DNA of 64,000 nucleotides. It comes from Arthrobacter sp. TPD3018. GTDB taxonomy: Bacteria; Pseudomonadota; Alphaproteobacteria; Sphingomonadales; Sphingomonadaceae. The DNA lies in contig QDFQ01000001.1 in NCBI GenBank assembly GCA_003075315.1, forward strand, positions 1,469,998 to 1,533,997, given 5' to 3'. Position numbers and translations under genes: made by a program. Shown in pieces: positions 31,616 to 40,163 of this stretch. Within the stretch, counting starts at the first letter, position 1, and each line of letters starts with the position of its first letter. The notes under the pieces are model-generated. The model was given only the letters and a program-made list of their open reading frames with translations, was not told the DNA's origin and did no database searches.

Positions 31616-32836
31616 TTACGCGTCCTGCAGGATGTAGAGATGGACGCCACCATAGATCGCCGATCGATCTTGCGCGGTGAAGGCTTTCGATGCCTCGGCC
31701 TGATATGACCAGCGCGACAGGACGGCATCGGGGATGCGGCCGGGGATGATATCCGCCTCGCCGGCGGTGCGGAACAGAATGCGGGCGCCGGGGCGCGCCG
31801 TTCGGGTGATCTGCGTCCACAGCGCGGACAATTGCTCGTCCGTCATCCAGTCCTGCGCGTCGAGCAGAATGTAGCGGTCACGCGAGGCGTCGGGCAGGGT
31901 CGCGAGATGCTCGGTCAGATTGGCGTGGGCGAGCGTGATACGGCCGACGCGGTCGACGATGGCGTCGTAATGCTCGGCTTGCAGATAGGGCGGCAGCGGC
32001 GCAGCGGGGCCTTCGCCATACCGACGGCCGAAAGCCTGCCAGGCGAAATAATTGTCCTTGAGGTCGAACCCACAGGCGAGCTTTTCCAGGCGCTGGCGCA
32101 GGACGCCGGCCATACGCTCCTCGCCGGCCAGCGCATCGAACTGCGCGGGGGGAATGCCAAGGCCGAACAGCGAGGCCGGCTGATCGGTCAGCCACTTGAC
32201 GAAGCGCCGGTCGAAGACGGGCGCGAATTTGTGATCGAAGATCGCACGCTGTTCCTCGATCGATCGCGCGTCGAGCAGCAGGCGTGGATCGACACCATTG
32301 AGCTTGGCAAGCAGATGCGCCGCACCGATAAACCGGCCCAGCAGGCCGCGTTTGTGAACGCCGTGCGCGAAGCCGCCGATGCGGCGTCGGCCGATCAGGT
32401 CGCGGCCTTCCCAATAGCGGCGCGTCGGCTCATCGATGTGCGGCCGGATATAGCGCTGATAGGCGTCGAGATTGTCGCGGCTGGCGGCGTGGCCGAAGAA
32501 CCGCAGGAAGCTCGCGTGATCCGGCAGGTGCCGGGCCGCCGCCAGCTTCAGCGTGCCGAGCGCGATATGCGCGGTGTTGAGGTCGACGGCGGTGATCGCC
32601 GCCGGATTGGCGGTCAGGTACGATAGCGCGTTGCAGCCGCCCGATGCGATGGTGACGACGTGGCAGTCTGGCGTGATCGCCAGCGCCTCCATGTCAACGA
32701 CCGGGTCTTCCCAGATCTGCGCATAGACGAGGCCGCGAAACGCCCAAGTGAAGGCGCGCTCCAGCAGGCCCTGTTTGGAAAGATGGCCGTGCCGCTGCAT
32801 CGCTGCGGCCACGGCCTTCTGCGTGTTACCCGTCAT
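31616..32836 (-). CDS. btaA: S-adenosylmethionine:diacylglycerol 3-amino-3-carboxypropyl transferase BtaA (DUF3419)
   Basis: A 406-residue DUF3419/BtaA-like protein. Family features are YAQIWEDPVVDMEAL, the SAM-binding HVVTIASGGCNALSYL, AVDLNTAHIAL, RFFGHAASRDN and the C-terminal LLDAQDWMTDEQL and RILFRTAGEADIIPGR. BtaA moves the aminocarboxypropyl group of SAM to diacylglycerol, the first step of DGTS synthesis. I start at the ATG at 32836 (MTGNTQKAV), with a GAGG site 10 nt upstream. The gap to pckA carries a strong pckA-side hairpin, so btaAB is likely transcribed separately. Confidence 0.88.
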   Translation of the reverse strand: MTGNTQKAVAAAMQRHGHLSKQGLLERAFTWAFRGLVYAQIWEDPVVDMEALAITPDCHVVTIASGGCNALSYLTANPAAITAVDLNTAHIALGTLKLAAARHLPDHASFLRFFGHAASRDNLDAYQRYIRPHIDEPTRRYWEGRDLIGRRRIGGFAHGVHKRGLLGRFIGAAHLLAKLNGVDPRLLLDARSIEEQRAIFDHKFAPVFDRRFVKWLTDQPASLFGLGIPPAQFDALAGEERMAGVLRQRLEKLACGFDLKDNYFAWQAFGRRYGEGPAAPLPPYLQAEHYDAIVDRVGRITLAHANLTEHLATLPDASRDRYILLDAQDWMTDEQLSALWTQITRTARPGARILFRTAGEADIIPGRIPDAVLSRWSYQAEASKAFTAQDRSAIYGGVHLYILQDA

Positions 32837-32922
32837 CTGCCCACCCCTCGGCTGTCCGTCGAGCGGCGCCATGCGCGCGGATTGTGACGCGCCGGGGAAA
32901 GTCCTGCGATGATCGCGTGACA

Positions 32923-32952
32923 GCGCCGCGAGCCCCTCCAGACTCGCGGCGC
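32923..32952 (-). terminator. Hairpin downstream of pckA
   Basis: GCGCCGCGAG (32923-32932) and CTCGCGGCGC (32943-32952) form a perfect 10-bp stem with a 10-base loop, starting 10 bases past the pckA stop in its direction of transcription. There is no T-run after it, so termination would be inefficient or factor-assisted. It also lies upstream of btaA and could separate the two units. Confidence 0.5.
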
Positions 32953-32961
32953 CGGTTCTCG

Positions 32962-34575
32962 TCAGGCGGCTTCGGTAGCCTTCACCTGCGGCGCGGACTG
33001 ACGGACGCCTTCATCGACGTGGTCGGCGAATTGCGCGAAATTTTCGACGAACAGGTCGACCAGACGCGCGGCGGTCGCGTCATAGGCGTCCTTGTCCGCC
33101 CAGGTGCTGCGCGGGTCGAGGATTGCGGCATCGACGCCCGGCACTGCGACCGGCACCTGGAAACCGAAATTGGGATCGGTGCGGAACTCCGCGTCCTTCA
33201 GGCTGCCGTCGAGCGCGGCGTTGAGCAGCGCCCGCGTCGCCTTGATTGGCATGCGATTACCGACGCCATATTTACCTCCGGTCCAGCCGGTGTTGACCAG
33301 CCAGCAGTCGACACCGCCCTTGGCGATGCGTTCCTTGAGCAGATTGCCATACACCGACGGATGCCGCGGCATGAACGGCGCGCCGAAGCAGGTCGAGAAG
33401 GTTGCGTCGGGTTCGGTCACGCCGATCTCGGTCCCCGCCACGCGGGCGGTATAGCCCGACAGGAAGTGATACATCGCCTGATCGGGCGTCAGCTTTGCGA
33501 TCGGCGGCAGCACGCCATAGGCGTCCGCCGTCAGCATCACGATATTCTTCGGCACGCCCCCCATATTCTCTTTGGAGGCGTTGGGGATGAAGTCGATCGG
33601 ATAGGCGCCGCGGCTGTTTTCGGCGAGGCTGTTGTCGTCGAGATCGAGCTGACGCGTGACGGGGTCCATCACGACGTTTTCCAGCACCGTGCCGAAGCGC
33701 TTGGTGGTCGCGAAGATTTCCGGCTCGGCATCGGCCGACAGGCGGATCATCTTGGCATAACAGCCGCCTTCGAAATTGAAGACCGCCGTGTCCGACCAGC
33801 CATGTTCGTCGTCGCCGATCAGCGTGCGGCTGGCATCAGCGCTCAGCGTCGTCTTGCCGGTACCCGACAGGCCGAAGAACACCGCGGTCGAACCATCCGC
33901 GCCCATATTCGCCGAGCAATGCATCGGCATCACGCCGGTCGTCGGCAACAGATAGTTGAGCAGGCCGAACACGCTCTTCTTCATCTCACCCGCGTAGCGC
34001 GTACCGCCGATCAGGATCAGCTTTTCGGTGAAGTTGACTGCGATCACCGTCTCGCTGCGCGTGCCGTGACGCGCCGGGTCGGCGCGGAAGGTCGGCAGGT
34101 CGATGATCGTATATTCGGGCTGGAAGTCGCGCAGCTCACGCTCTTCGGGGCGGACCAGCATCGTGCGGATGAACAGATTGTGCCAGGCGAGTTCGTTGAT
34201 GACGCGCACGCGCACGCGGTTTTCGGGCTGCGATCCGCCGTACAGATCCTGGACAAACAGATGTTCCTTGCTGCCCAGGGCGGTCAGGAAGTCCGCCTTC
34301 AGCGCGGCGAAATGCTCCGGCGCCATTGCCTTGTTCGACTTGCCCCACCAGACGGTGCCGTCGGTTTCGGCATCGCGAACGATGAACTTGTCCTGCGCGG
34401 ACCGGCCGGTATGCGCGCCGGTTTCGACGACCAATGGTCCATCGGCGCTGAGCTTGCCCTCACCCCGCGCGACGGCGGCTTCGACCAGTCGCGCCGTCAC
34501 CAGATTCCAGTGCAGGTCGGCCCGCGTTTCGATACCCTGTGCGGCAAGACCCGCGTGCGGAATGCGCTCGTTCAC
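32962..34575 (-). CDS. pckA: Phosphoenolpyruvate carboxykinase (ATP)
   Basis: A 537-residue ATP-type PEPCK, which makes PEP from oxaloacetate for gluconeogenesis. Visible motifs are the substrate-binding [24 protein letters not shown], the kinase loop [15 protein letters not shown], and the metal site [10 protein letters not shown] with [10 protein letters not shown]. The start is set by a GGGAGG ribosome site: it abuts an ATG at 34581 (spacing 0) but lies 6 nt before GTG at 34575, so I prefer the GTG. It is divergent from chvI, and in rhizobia ChvI/HprK-type systems are linked to pckA control. Confidence 0.95.
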   Translation of the reverse strand: MNERIPHAGLAAQGIETRADLHWNLVTARLVEAAVARGEGKLSADGPLVVETGAHTGRSAQDKFIVRDAETDGTVWWGKSNKAMAPEHFAALKADFLTALGSKEHLFVQDLYGGSQPENRVRVRVINELAWHNLFIRTMLVRPEERELRDFQPEYTIIDLPTFRADPARHGTRSETVIAVNFTEKLILIGGTRYAGEMKKSVFGLLNYLLPTTGVMPMHCSANMGADGSTAVFFGLSGTGKTTLSADASRTLIGDDEHGWSDTAVFNFEGGCYAKMIRLSADAEPEIFATTKRFGTVLENVVMDPVTRQLDLDDNSLAENSRGAYPIDFIPNASKENMGGVPKNIVMLTADAYGVLPPIAKLTPDQAMYHFLSGYTARVAGTEIGVTEPDATFSTCFGAPFMPRHPSVYGNLLKERIAKGGVDCWLVNTGWTGGKYGVGNRMPIKATRALLNAALDGSLKDAEFRTDPNFGFQVPVAVPGVDAAILDPRSTWADKDAYDATAARLVDLFVENFAQFADHVDEGVRQSAPQVKATEAA

Positions 34576-34670
34576 AATCATCCTCCCATCACTCGTCACG
34601 GCTTGCACATCCTGGGGAGGGGCTGTGCGCACGCCGCTGATATCCCATCATATAGGACACGGCGTTTAAC

Positions 34671-34688
34671 ACGTCAAACACTTGACGT
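34671..34688. promoter_or_regulatory. Perfect dyad ACGTCAA-n4-TTGACGT between pckA and chvI
   Basis: ACGTCAA (34671-34677) and TTGACGT (34682-34688) are exact inverted copies with a 4-base spacer, in the 183-base gap between the divergent pckA and chvI starts. The TTGACG half could also serve as a -35 box for chvI. A site like this is a natural operator for a dimeric regulator; ChvI itself is a candidate, but I cannot confirm a ChvI consensus. Confidence 0.4.
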
Positions 34689-34758
34689 AGGGGCAGGTGT
34701 TGAGCCGCGGCGCGCTTTGCCCTAGGCCACATTGCATGGATCGAAGGCGCCCCCGAGC

Positions 34759-35466
34759 ATGACCGCGACGATCGCGCTGGTCGACGACGACCGCAATATC
34801 CTGACGTCCGTCTCCATCGCTCTCCAGACGGAGGGGTTCCTAACCCGCGTCTATTCGGATGGAGAGACGGCGTTGAAGGCGCTGACCGACAACCCACCTG
34901 ACCTTGCCATCTTCGATATCAAGATGCCGCGGATGGATGGCCTCGAACTGCTTCGGCGACTGCGCGAGAAAAGCCAGATCCCGGTCATTTTCCTGACCAG
35001 CAAGGACGACGAGCTGGACGAAGCACTGGGCCTGGCGATGGGCGCAGACGATTATATCGCCAAGCCCTTCAGTCAGCGCCTGCTGATCGCCCGCATCCGT
35101 GCGATCCTGCGCCGGACCGAGGCGGTGGCGAGCCCCGCTGAGGAGGGCGAAACGACTGCGGCGGCCCCGCTCGTCCGCGGGCGCCTGTCGATGGATCCGG
35201 CGCGGCATCGCACGACCTGGGACGATGCGCCGGTCACGCTGACCGTCACCGAATTCCTGATCCTCGAAACGCTCGCGCAGCGCCCGGGGATCGTCAAGAC
35301 GCGCAACCAGCTGATGGATGCCGCCTATCAGGACGACATCTACGTCGACGACCGGACGATCGACAGCCACATCAAGCGGCTGCGGCGCAAGTTCCGACAG
35401 GTCGATCCCGAATTCGACGCCATCGAGACGCTATATGGCGCCGGCTACCGCTTCTCCGAAGAGTGA
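34759..35466 (+). CDS. chvI: Two-component response regulator ChvI (OmpR family)
   Basis: A 235-residue OmpR-type regulator. The receiver domain (1-120) has LVDDDRNIL, the acceptor Asp in [13 protein letters not shown] and ADDYIAKPF. The winged-helix domain (about 140-233) has [35 protein letters not shown] and the C-terminal [10 protein letters not shown]. It pairs with ChvG, whose start lies inside its last codons. In alphaproteobacteria ChvGI (ExoS/ChvI) responds to envelope stress and acid. The ATG at 34759 matches homologues; one at 34732 is also in frame. Confidence 0.93.
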   Translation: MTATIALVDDDRNILTSVSIALQTEGFLTRVYSDGETALKALTDNPPDLAIFDIKMPRMDGLELLRRLREKSQIPVIFLTSKDDELDEALGLAMGADDYIAKPFSQRLLIARIRAILRRTEAVASPAEEGETTAAAPLVRGRLSMDPARHRTTWDDAPVTLTVTEFLILETLAQRPGIVKTRNQLMDAAYQDDIYVDDRTIDSHIKRLRRKFRQVDPEFDAIETLYGAGYRFSEE

Positions 35467-37039
35467 AGGCGGCGGCAGCGACCGGCGACGCGAGGCGAGC
35501 GACCTCGCGCTTCGCTGGTCGGGCCAGATCTCGCTCACCCGCCGCATCCTGGCGGTCAACATCTTCGCGTTGCTGCTGCTGGCGGGCGGGTTCTTCTACC
35601 TCGATTCGTACCGCAGCCGGCTGCTCGATGCGCGGGTGGCACAATATGTTCGCGAAGGGCGGCTGATCGCCGAATCGCTGGCGATGGTGGGGCCGGAGCA
35701 GCGAGACGACCTGATCACTCGCCTGGCGCGGGACACCGGCGCTCGGCTGCGTATCTTCGACGGTGGCGGGCGGACGATCGCCGACAGTCGCGACCTCGGC
35801 GTCCGCAACGCCGTGCTGCTCGATCCGGACAAGCAGGCTTGGAACCAGAGCGTTGCCCGCTTCCTCGACGCGGCCATCGATACGATCGTCGGCGCGGTCC
35901 GCCCGCCCTTGTATCGTGAGCGCGGGGACGGACGAGAATGGCCGGACGTATCCATCGCCGCAGCGCAGAGCAAGGTGTCGGGCAGCATCTGGCGGGCGCC
36001 GGATCGTACCCCCGTCATCACCGTCGCGGCGCCCCTGCCCGGCAACCGCGTGGTCATGAGTACGATCAATGCGCGCGACATCACGCAGACGGTGCGGATC
36101 GAACGGTTCCGGCTGAGCATCGTGCTGCTCGTCGTGACGCTCGTTTCGGTGCTGCTGTCGCTGTTTCTGGCGCGCACCATCGTCCGGCCGCTGCGACGGT
36201 TGGCGCGGGCGGCGGTGCGGGTGCGGCTGGGGCGTGCCCGCGAGGTCGTGGTGCCGCGTCTGCCCTCGCGCCGCGACGAGATCGGCAGCCTTGCTCGCGC
36301 TCTGTCCGACATGAGCCTTGCGCTCCGGGCGCGGATCGATGCGACGGAGGCGTTTGCCGCCGACGTGACGCATGAGATGAAGAACCCCCTCGCCTCGCTG
36401 CGGTCGGCCGTCGAGGGGCTGGGACGCGTGAAGGACCCCGAGTTGCAAGCCCGCCTGCTCGGTATCGTGCGCGACGACGTGCATCGGCTCGATCGGCTGA
36501 TCACCGACATTTCGGAAGCATCGCGCCTCGATGCGCAGCTCAGCCGCGCGCATTTCGAACCTATCGACGTCGCCGCGATGATCCGCGCGCTCGTCGCCCA
36601 GCGCATCGAGCGCGTGGTGGAGCGCGGCATCCGACTGCGGGTCGACGATGATGGCCAGCCATTGGTCGTGCTCGGCGAGGGCGCGCGGTTGGAGCGGGTG
36701 TTCGAAAACCTGATCGAGAATGCGTTATCCTTCTCCCCGGACGGCGGCCTCGTCGCCATTGCCGCGGCGCGTAGCGACGAAGACATCGTCGTGCGGGTTG
36801 AAGACGAAGGCCCGGGCGTACCCGAAGAAGCGCGCGAGGCGATCTTCCGGCGCTTCCAGTCGATCCGGCCTGAGAGCGAGGCGTTCGGCCAGCATAGCGG
36901 CCTGGGCCTCGCCATTGCGCGAACCATCGTGGAGGCGCATCAGGGCAGCATCATCGTCGAATCGCGCGAAGACCGGCTGGCAGGCGCGCGCTTCGTCGTG
37001 CGTCTGCCGATCGCAGGCGCGCCATCTGCGGCGGACTGA
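35435..37039 (+). CDS. chvG: Sensor histidine kinase ChvG
   Basis: A 534-residue membrane sensor kinase. Membrane helices at about 38-56 and 225-247 flank a periplasmic sensor domain of about 170 residues; HAMP, HisKA with [17 protein letters not shown] and HATPase_c ([31 protein letters not shown]) follow. It phosphorylates ChvI and in other species is held off by ExoR. I start at the ATG at 35435, inside the last 32 bases of chvI, because no start codon is in frame just after the chvI stop; this makes the pair translationally coupled. Confidence 0.92.
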   Translation: MAPATASPKSEGGGSDRRREASDLALRWSGQISLTRRILAVNIFALLLLAGGFFYLDSYRSRLLDARVAQYVREGRLIAESLAMVGPEQRDDLITRLARDTGARLRIFDGGGRTIADSRDLGVRNAVLLDPDKQAWNQSVARFLDAAIDTIVGAVRPPLYRERGDGREWPDVSIAAAQSKVSGSIWRAPDRTPVITVAAPLPGNRVVMSTINARDITQTVRIERFRLSIVLLVVTLVSVLLSLFLARTIVRPLRRLARAAVRVRLGRAREVVVPRLPSRRDEIGSLARALSDMSLALRARIDATEAFAADVTHEMKNPLASLRSAVEGLGRVKDPELQARLLGIVRDDVHRLDRLITDISEASRLDAQLSRAHFEPIDVAAMIRALVAQRIERVVERGIRLRVDDDGQPLVVLGEGARLERVFENLIENALSFSPDGGLVAIAAARSDEDIVVRVEDEGPGVPEEAREAIFRRFQSIRPESEAFGQHSGLGLAIARTIVEAHQGSIIVESREDRLAGARFVVRLPIAGAPSAAD

Positions 37040-37044
37040 GCATC

Positions 37045-37479
37045 ATGACCATCCTTTCGTCGGAAATGCTGCACGCGACCAGCGTCGCGATCGACGGGCA
37101 TGTCGTGCTGATCCAAGGCGTGTCGGGCACCGGCAAGTCGGATCTGGCACTACGATTGATCGACCGCGGGGCGGTGCTGGTCAGCGACGATCGCACGCTG
37201 GTGGTGCGGCAGGGAGCCACGCTGCGCGCGCGGGCGCCGGATACGATCCGTGGCCGGATCGAGGTGCGGGGCCTCGGCATCGTCAGCATGCCACAGGTGG
37301 ATGACCTGCCGGTCGCATTGATCGTGCATCTGGGCGGTGAGGCGCAGCGCATGCCTGAGCGGCGAGAGCGGCTGCTCGCAGGGATCGCCGTACGCGAGCT
37401 TGCCTTCGACGCGTATCACGCCTCGACCCCGCTAAAGATCGAATGGGCGGTCCGCCAACCCGGGGCGACGCCTGCGTGA
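37045..37479 (+). CDS. hprK: Short HPr kinase/phosphorylase HprK
   Basis: A 144-residue protein equal to only the C-terminal catalytic half of Gram-positive HprK (about 310 residues). It has the P-loop QGVSGTGKSDLALRLIDRG, VSDDRTLVV and the HprK signature RGLGIVSMPQV. The N-terminal domain is absent, as in other alphaproteobacterial HprKs. It phosphorylates and dephosphorylates the regulatory serine of HPr. It lies 5 bases after chvG and in the same run as EIIA and HPr, so it is part of a regulatory PTS. Confidence 0.93.
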   Translation: MTILSSEMLHATSVAIDGHVVLIQGVSGTGKSDLALRLIDRGAVLVSDDRTLVVRQGATLRARAPDTIRGRIEVRGLGIVSMPQVDDLPVALIVHLGGEAQRMPERRERLLAGIAVRELAFDAYHASTPLKIEWAVRQPGATPA

Positions 37480-37519
37480 CACGCCCTCTCCTCTCCGCCC
37501 GCTTTGCAGGGACGTATTG

Positions 37520-38428
37520 ATGACCAAGGACATTCTGCTCGTCACCGGCCTGTCGGGTGCGGGCAAGTCGACCGTGTTGAAGACGCTGGAAGACTTGGGC
37601 TGGGAGGTGGTCGACAATCTGCCGCTTGCCCTGCTCGATCGACTGCTGGAAGCGCCGCTGGCGCAGGGTGCTGCGGATGGCACGCAGCCGCTGGCGTTGG
37701 GCATCGGTGCGCGCACGCGAGACTTCGACCCGAAGCGGATTATCGAGCGCATCCGCGCGCTACGCGAAGGCCATGGGCTCGACGTCGGCATGCTGTTCCT
37801 CGATTGTGCCGGCGCGGAACTCGAGCGACGCTATTCGGAGACGCGGCGGCGCCATCCGCTGGCACCGGATCGGCCGGCGAGCGACGGTATTGCCCGCGAG
37901 CGCGAGCTGCTGGCGCCGCTGCGCGAATGGGCGAATCGACTGATCGATACGACCGACCTCAGCGCGAACATGCTCGCGCAAAAGGTACGGTCGACCTTCG
38001 CCGTGTCGGGCAGCGACGCGCCGGTGCTGTCGATCCAGTCGTTCGGTTTCGCCCGCGGCATCCCGCGCAATGCCGATCTGGTGTTCGACATGCGCTTCCT
38101 GCGCAATCCGCACTGGGACCCCGTGCTGCGACCGGGTACCGGCCTAGACGCCGACGTTTCCGCTTATGTCGCCGCAGACCCCGCCTATCCCGCCGCGATG
38201 GAGCAGATCGGCAGCCTGCTCGAACTGCTGATTCCGCGCTATCGCGCTGAGGGGAAAGCCTATGTCAGCGTCGCGATCGGCTGCACCGGCGGCCGGCACC
38301 GATCGGTCCATGTGGCGGAACATCTCGCTCGACGGTTGCGCGACGCGGGTTTTTCGCCCACCATCACGCATCGCGACCTGGGGGCCGCACCGCAGGACTC
38401 GCTCGAGGGGCCGCCGGCCAGCAAATGA
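37520..38428 (+). CDS. rapZ: RNase adapter/nucleotide-binding protein RapZ
   Basis: A 302-residue RapZ (YvcJ family). The Walker A motif VTGLSGAGKST is at the N-terminus, with EDLGWEVVDNLP, FDMRFLRNPHWDP and SVAIGCTGGRHRSVHVAE in the C-terminal domain. In E. coli RapZ guides RNase E to the GlmZ sRNA and senses glucosamine-6-phosphate. It lies between hprK and EIIA(Man), which is usual in alphaproteobacteria. The ATG at 37520 follows an AGGGAC site. Confidence 0.94.
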   Translation: MTKDILLVTGLSGAGKSTVLKTLEDLGWEVVDNLPLALLDRLLEAPLAQGAADGTQPLALGIGARTRDFDPKRIIERIRALREGHGLDVGMLFLDCAGAELERRYSETRRRHPLAPDRPASDGIARERELLAPLREWANRLIDTTDLSANMLAQKVRSTFAVSGSDAPVLSIQSFGFARGIPRNADLVFDMRFLRNPHWDPVLRPGTGLDADVSAYVAADPAYPAAMEQIGSLLELLIPRYRAEGKAYVSVAIGCTGGRHRSVHVAEHLARRLRDAGFSPTITHRDLGAAPQDSLEGPPASK

Positions 38429-38850
38429 GTAACGTAACCGATATGATTGGCCTGGTTCTGGTGACGCACGGACGGCTCGCCGAAGAGTTCGTGACCGCCA
38501 TGGTGCATGTCGTGGGGCCGCAGGAGCGGATCGCCACCATCTCGATCGGCCCCGACGACGACATGGAAGAGCGCCGCGCGGACATCGCCGCGGCGATCGC
38601 CGCCGTCGATACGGGGCGCGGCGTCATCGTGTTGACCGATTTGTTTGGGGGAACGCCGTCCAACCTCGCCATCTCGCTGATGACGCGCGGGCATGTTGAG
38701 GTGATTGCGGGTATGAACTTGCCGATGCTGATCCGGCTGGGGTCTGCGCGCAAATCGATGAAAGTTGTCGAAGCGGTGGCTGCGGCGCGCGAGGCGGGAC
38801 GCAAATATATCTCGGTCGCATCCGAGGTGCTGGGCGAGGCGGCGGCATGA
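38425..38850 (+). CDS. PTS mannose-family EIIA protein
   Basis: A 141-residue stand-alone EIIA of the mannose/fructose type. The phospho-acceptor histidine is in GLVLVTHGRLAEEF near residue 15, and VLTDLFGGTPSNLA and AGMNLPMLIRL follow. No EIIB, EIIC or EIID genes accompany it, so it cannot transport sugar and must act by its phosphorylation state. It overlaps both rapZ and the HPr gene by ATGA. Confidence 0.93.
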   Translation: MSNVTDMIGLVLVTHGRLAEEFVTAMVHVVGPQERIATISIGPDDDMEERRADIAAAIAAVDTGRGVIVLTDLFGGTPSNLAISLMTRGHVEVIAGMNLPMLIRLGSARKSMKVVEAVAAAREAGRKYISVASEVLGEAAA

Positions 38851-39122
38851 GCGCCGGGATCGAGCGGACCGTCCTGATCACCAACAAGCGCGGCCTGCAC
38901 GCGCGCGCCAGCGCCAAGTTCGTGACCCTCGCCTCCAGCCAGCCGGTCGAGGTGCAGGTGCGCAAGGACGACGGCGCCGTCACCGGCACGTCGATCATGG
39001 GGCTGATGATGCTGGGCGCCGCCAAGGGCGATTCGATCACGATCAGCGCGGCCGGCGATGGAGCCGAGGCGGCGGTGAGCGCCTTGTGCGAGCTGGTCGA
39101 GGCGAAGTTCGGCGAAGACTGA
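38847..39122 (+). CDS. ptsH: Phosphocarrier protein HPr
   Basis: A 91-residue HPr. The EI-dependent phosphorylation histidine is in NKRGLHARASAKF (His18), and the regulatory serine in GTSIMGLMMLGA (Ser50) is the site targeted by HprK. Both sites are intact, so this HPr can carry both kinds of phosphorylation. The gene for Enzyme I (ptsI/ptsP) is not in the window. It is the last gene of the chvIG-hprK-rapZ-EIIA-HPr run and is followed by a palindrome. Confidence 0.95.
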   Translation: MSAGIERTVLITNKRGLHARASAKFVTLASSQPVEVQVRKDDGAVTGTSIMGLMMLGAAKGDSITISAAGDGAEAAVSALCELVEAKFGED

Positions 39123-39127
39123 GCGCG

Positions 39128-39145
39128 CCGACCCGTACGGGTCGG
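39128..39145 (+). terminator. Perfect 18-bp palindrome after HPr
   Basis: CCGACCCGT (39128-39136) followed directly by its exact reverse complement ACGGGTCGG (39137-39145) lies 5 bases past the ptsH stop. As RNA it would form a 7-bp GC-rich stem with a 4-base loop, followed by a T-rich TGGTTTGACTT. It most likely ends the ptsH transcript; a protein-binding site is an alternative. Confidence 0.5.
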
Positions 39146-39187
39146 TGGTTTGACTTGAACGCGCCGCGGCGGAGCAGCGCCGGCCGT

Positions 39188-39241
39188 GTGCGTCGTTTTG
39201 GCCTTGCGCCAGCCCTTGGCTGGCGCGAAGGCACGACGCAC
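39188..39241 (+). promoter_or_regulatory. Long 5'-leader hairpin enclosing the ribosome site of the TrmH-family gene
   Basis: Three stacked stems face each other: GTGCGTCGT (39188-39196) with ACGACGCAC (39233-39241), GCCTT (39201-39205) with AAGGC (39228-39232), and GCGCCAGCC (39206-39214) with GGCTGGCGC (39218-39226) around a CTT loop. That is 23 base pairs with one 4-base bulge and one single-base bulge, ending 1 base before the ATG at 39243. The likely ribosome site GAAGG (39227-39231) is inside the stem, so the structure should limit translation unless it is opened. Confidence 0.6.
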
Positions 39242-39242
39242 G

Positions 39243-40043
39243 ATGCCCCGAGAGATTACCGCCTTTTCCAACCCGCTGGTCAAATATGCCCGCGAGCTGC
39301 GCGACAAGAAGCATCGTCGCGGCGCGCGGCAGTTTATGGCGGAAGGATTGCGCATCCTGACCGAAGCGCGCGAGACGGGCCGCCTGCCCCGCATCCTGTT
39401 CTACGCCGCGGCGAATGCCGACCATCCGCTGGTCCATGCCCTGTCGATCGACGTCGAGATGGCGGGCGGCGAGTCGATCCAGACGACGCCCGACATCCTG
39501 TCCAAACTGTCGGGCAAGGATAACCCGCAGGCGGTCGTCGGCGTCTTTGACGAATTCGATCGAACGCTTGCAGATCTCGACCGCAACAGTGCCGGCATCT
39601 GGCTGGTCGCCGAGCGGCTGCGCGATCCGGGCAATCTTGGCACGATCCTGCGCACTGCCGATGCGGTGGGGGCCGGCGGACTGATCCTGATCGGCGAATG
39701 TGTCGATCCTTTCTCGGTCGAAGCCGTGCGCGCCAGCATGGGGGCGTTGTTCACCGTACCCGTCGTGCGGAGCGGTTGGGAGGACTTCCTCGGCTGGCTG
39801 CGCGAGGGGCCTGGGCAGCTGGTGGGGCTGAGCCTCGACACCACCCACGACTATCGCGGTGCGAGCTATGCCGCGCCGACGTTCCTGCTAACGGGCAATG
39901 AGGCGCAGGGGATGCCGGCGGACTATGCCGGGGCGTGCGACCTGCTGGTCAAGATTCCGATGCTGGGCAAGGCGGACAGCCTGAACGCCGCAGTAGCGAC
40001 GGCGGTGATGGCCTATGAGGTTCTGGCCCAGCAGAGCCAGTAG
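39243..40043 (+). CDS. TrmH/SpoU-family RNA 2'-O-methyltransferase
   Basis: A 266-residue SPOUT methyltransferase. The N-terminal substrate-binding domain (RARQFMAEGLRILTEA-type) spans about 1-95; the knotted SPOUT domain follows with motif 1 LVAERLRDPGNLGTILRTAD, motif 2 FLLTGNEAQGMP and motif 3 IPMLGKADSLNAAVATAVMAYE. The family methylates ribose in tRNA or 23S rRNA; the exact target is unknown. The start ATG is 1 base past a strong hairpin that buries the GAAGG ribosome site. It is convergent with the small repeat protein. Confidence 0.9.
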   Translation: MPREITAFSNPLVKYARELRDKKHRRGARQFMAEGLRILTEARETGRLPRILFYAAANADHPLVHALSIDVEMAGGESIQTTPDILSKLSGKDNPQAVVGVFDEFDRTLADLDRNSAGIWLVAERLRDPGNLGTILRTADAVGAGGLILIGECVDPFSVEAVRASMGALFTVPVVRSGWEDFLGWLREGPGQLVGLSLDTTHDYRGASYAAPTFLLTGNEAQGMPADYAGACDLLVKIPMLGKADSLNAAVATAVMAYEVLAQQSQ

Positions 40044-40087
40044 TCGCCACATTTGCCGGCAACATAGACAACATGAACACCTTGGTG

Positions 40088-40111
40088 GAAACGATCGAGG
40101 CTGATCGTTTC
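40088..40111. terminator. Hairpin between the TrmH-family gene and the small repeat protein
   Basis: GAAACGATC (40088-40096) pairs perfectly with GATCGTTTC (40103-40111) over a 6-base loop, 45 bases past the stop of the TrmH-family gene. It lies between two convergent genes. No long T-run follows, so I call it a probable terminator only. Confidence 0.45.
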
Positions 40112-40163
40112 GGTTTCCGCACCCATGCTACCCAAAAAGGGGCCGCAGGGCACAGCAAGCCAT

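Noticed and set aside
32883..32922. Possible Pho box upstream of btaA (CTGTCAC and GCGTCAC on the minus strand)
   Set aside because: The half-sites are 33 bases apart rather than in adjacent 11-bp steps, and the element between them (CTTTCCC) matches poorly. Too weak to claim PhoB control.
32884..34725. Long open frame on the plus strand opposite pckA
   Set aside because: pckA has all PEPCK motifs over the same bases; the opposite frame shows none and is a GC-rich shadow.
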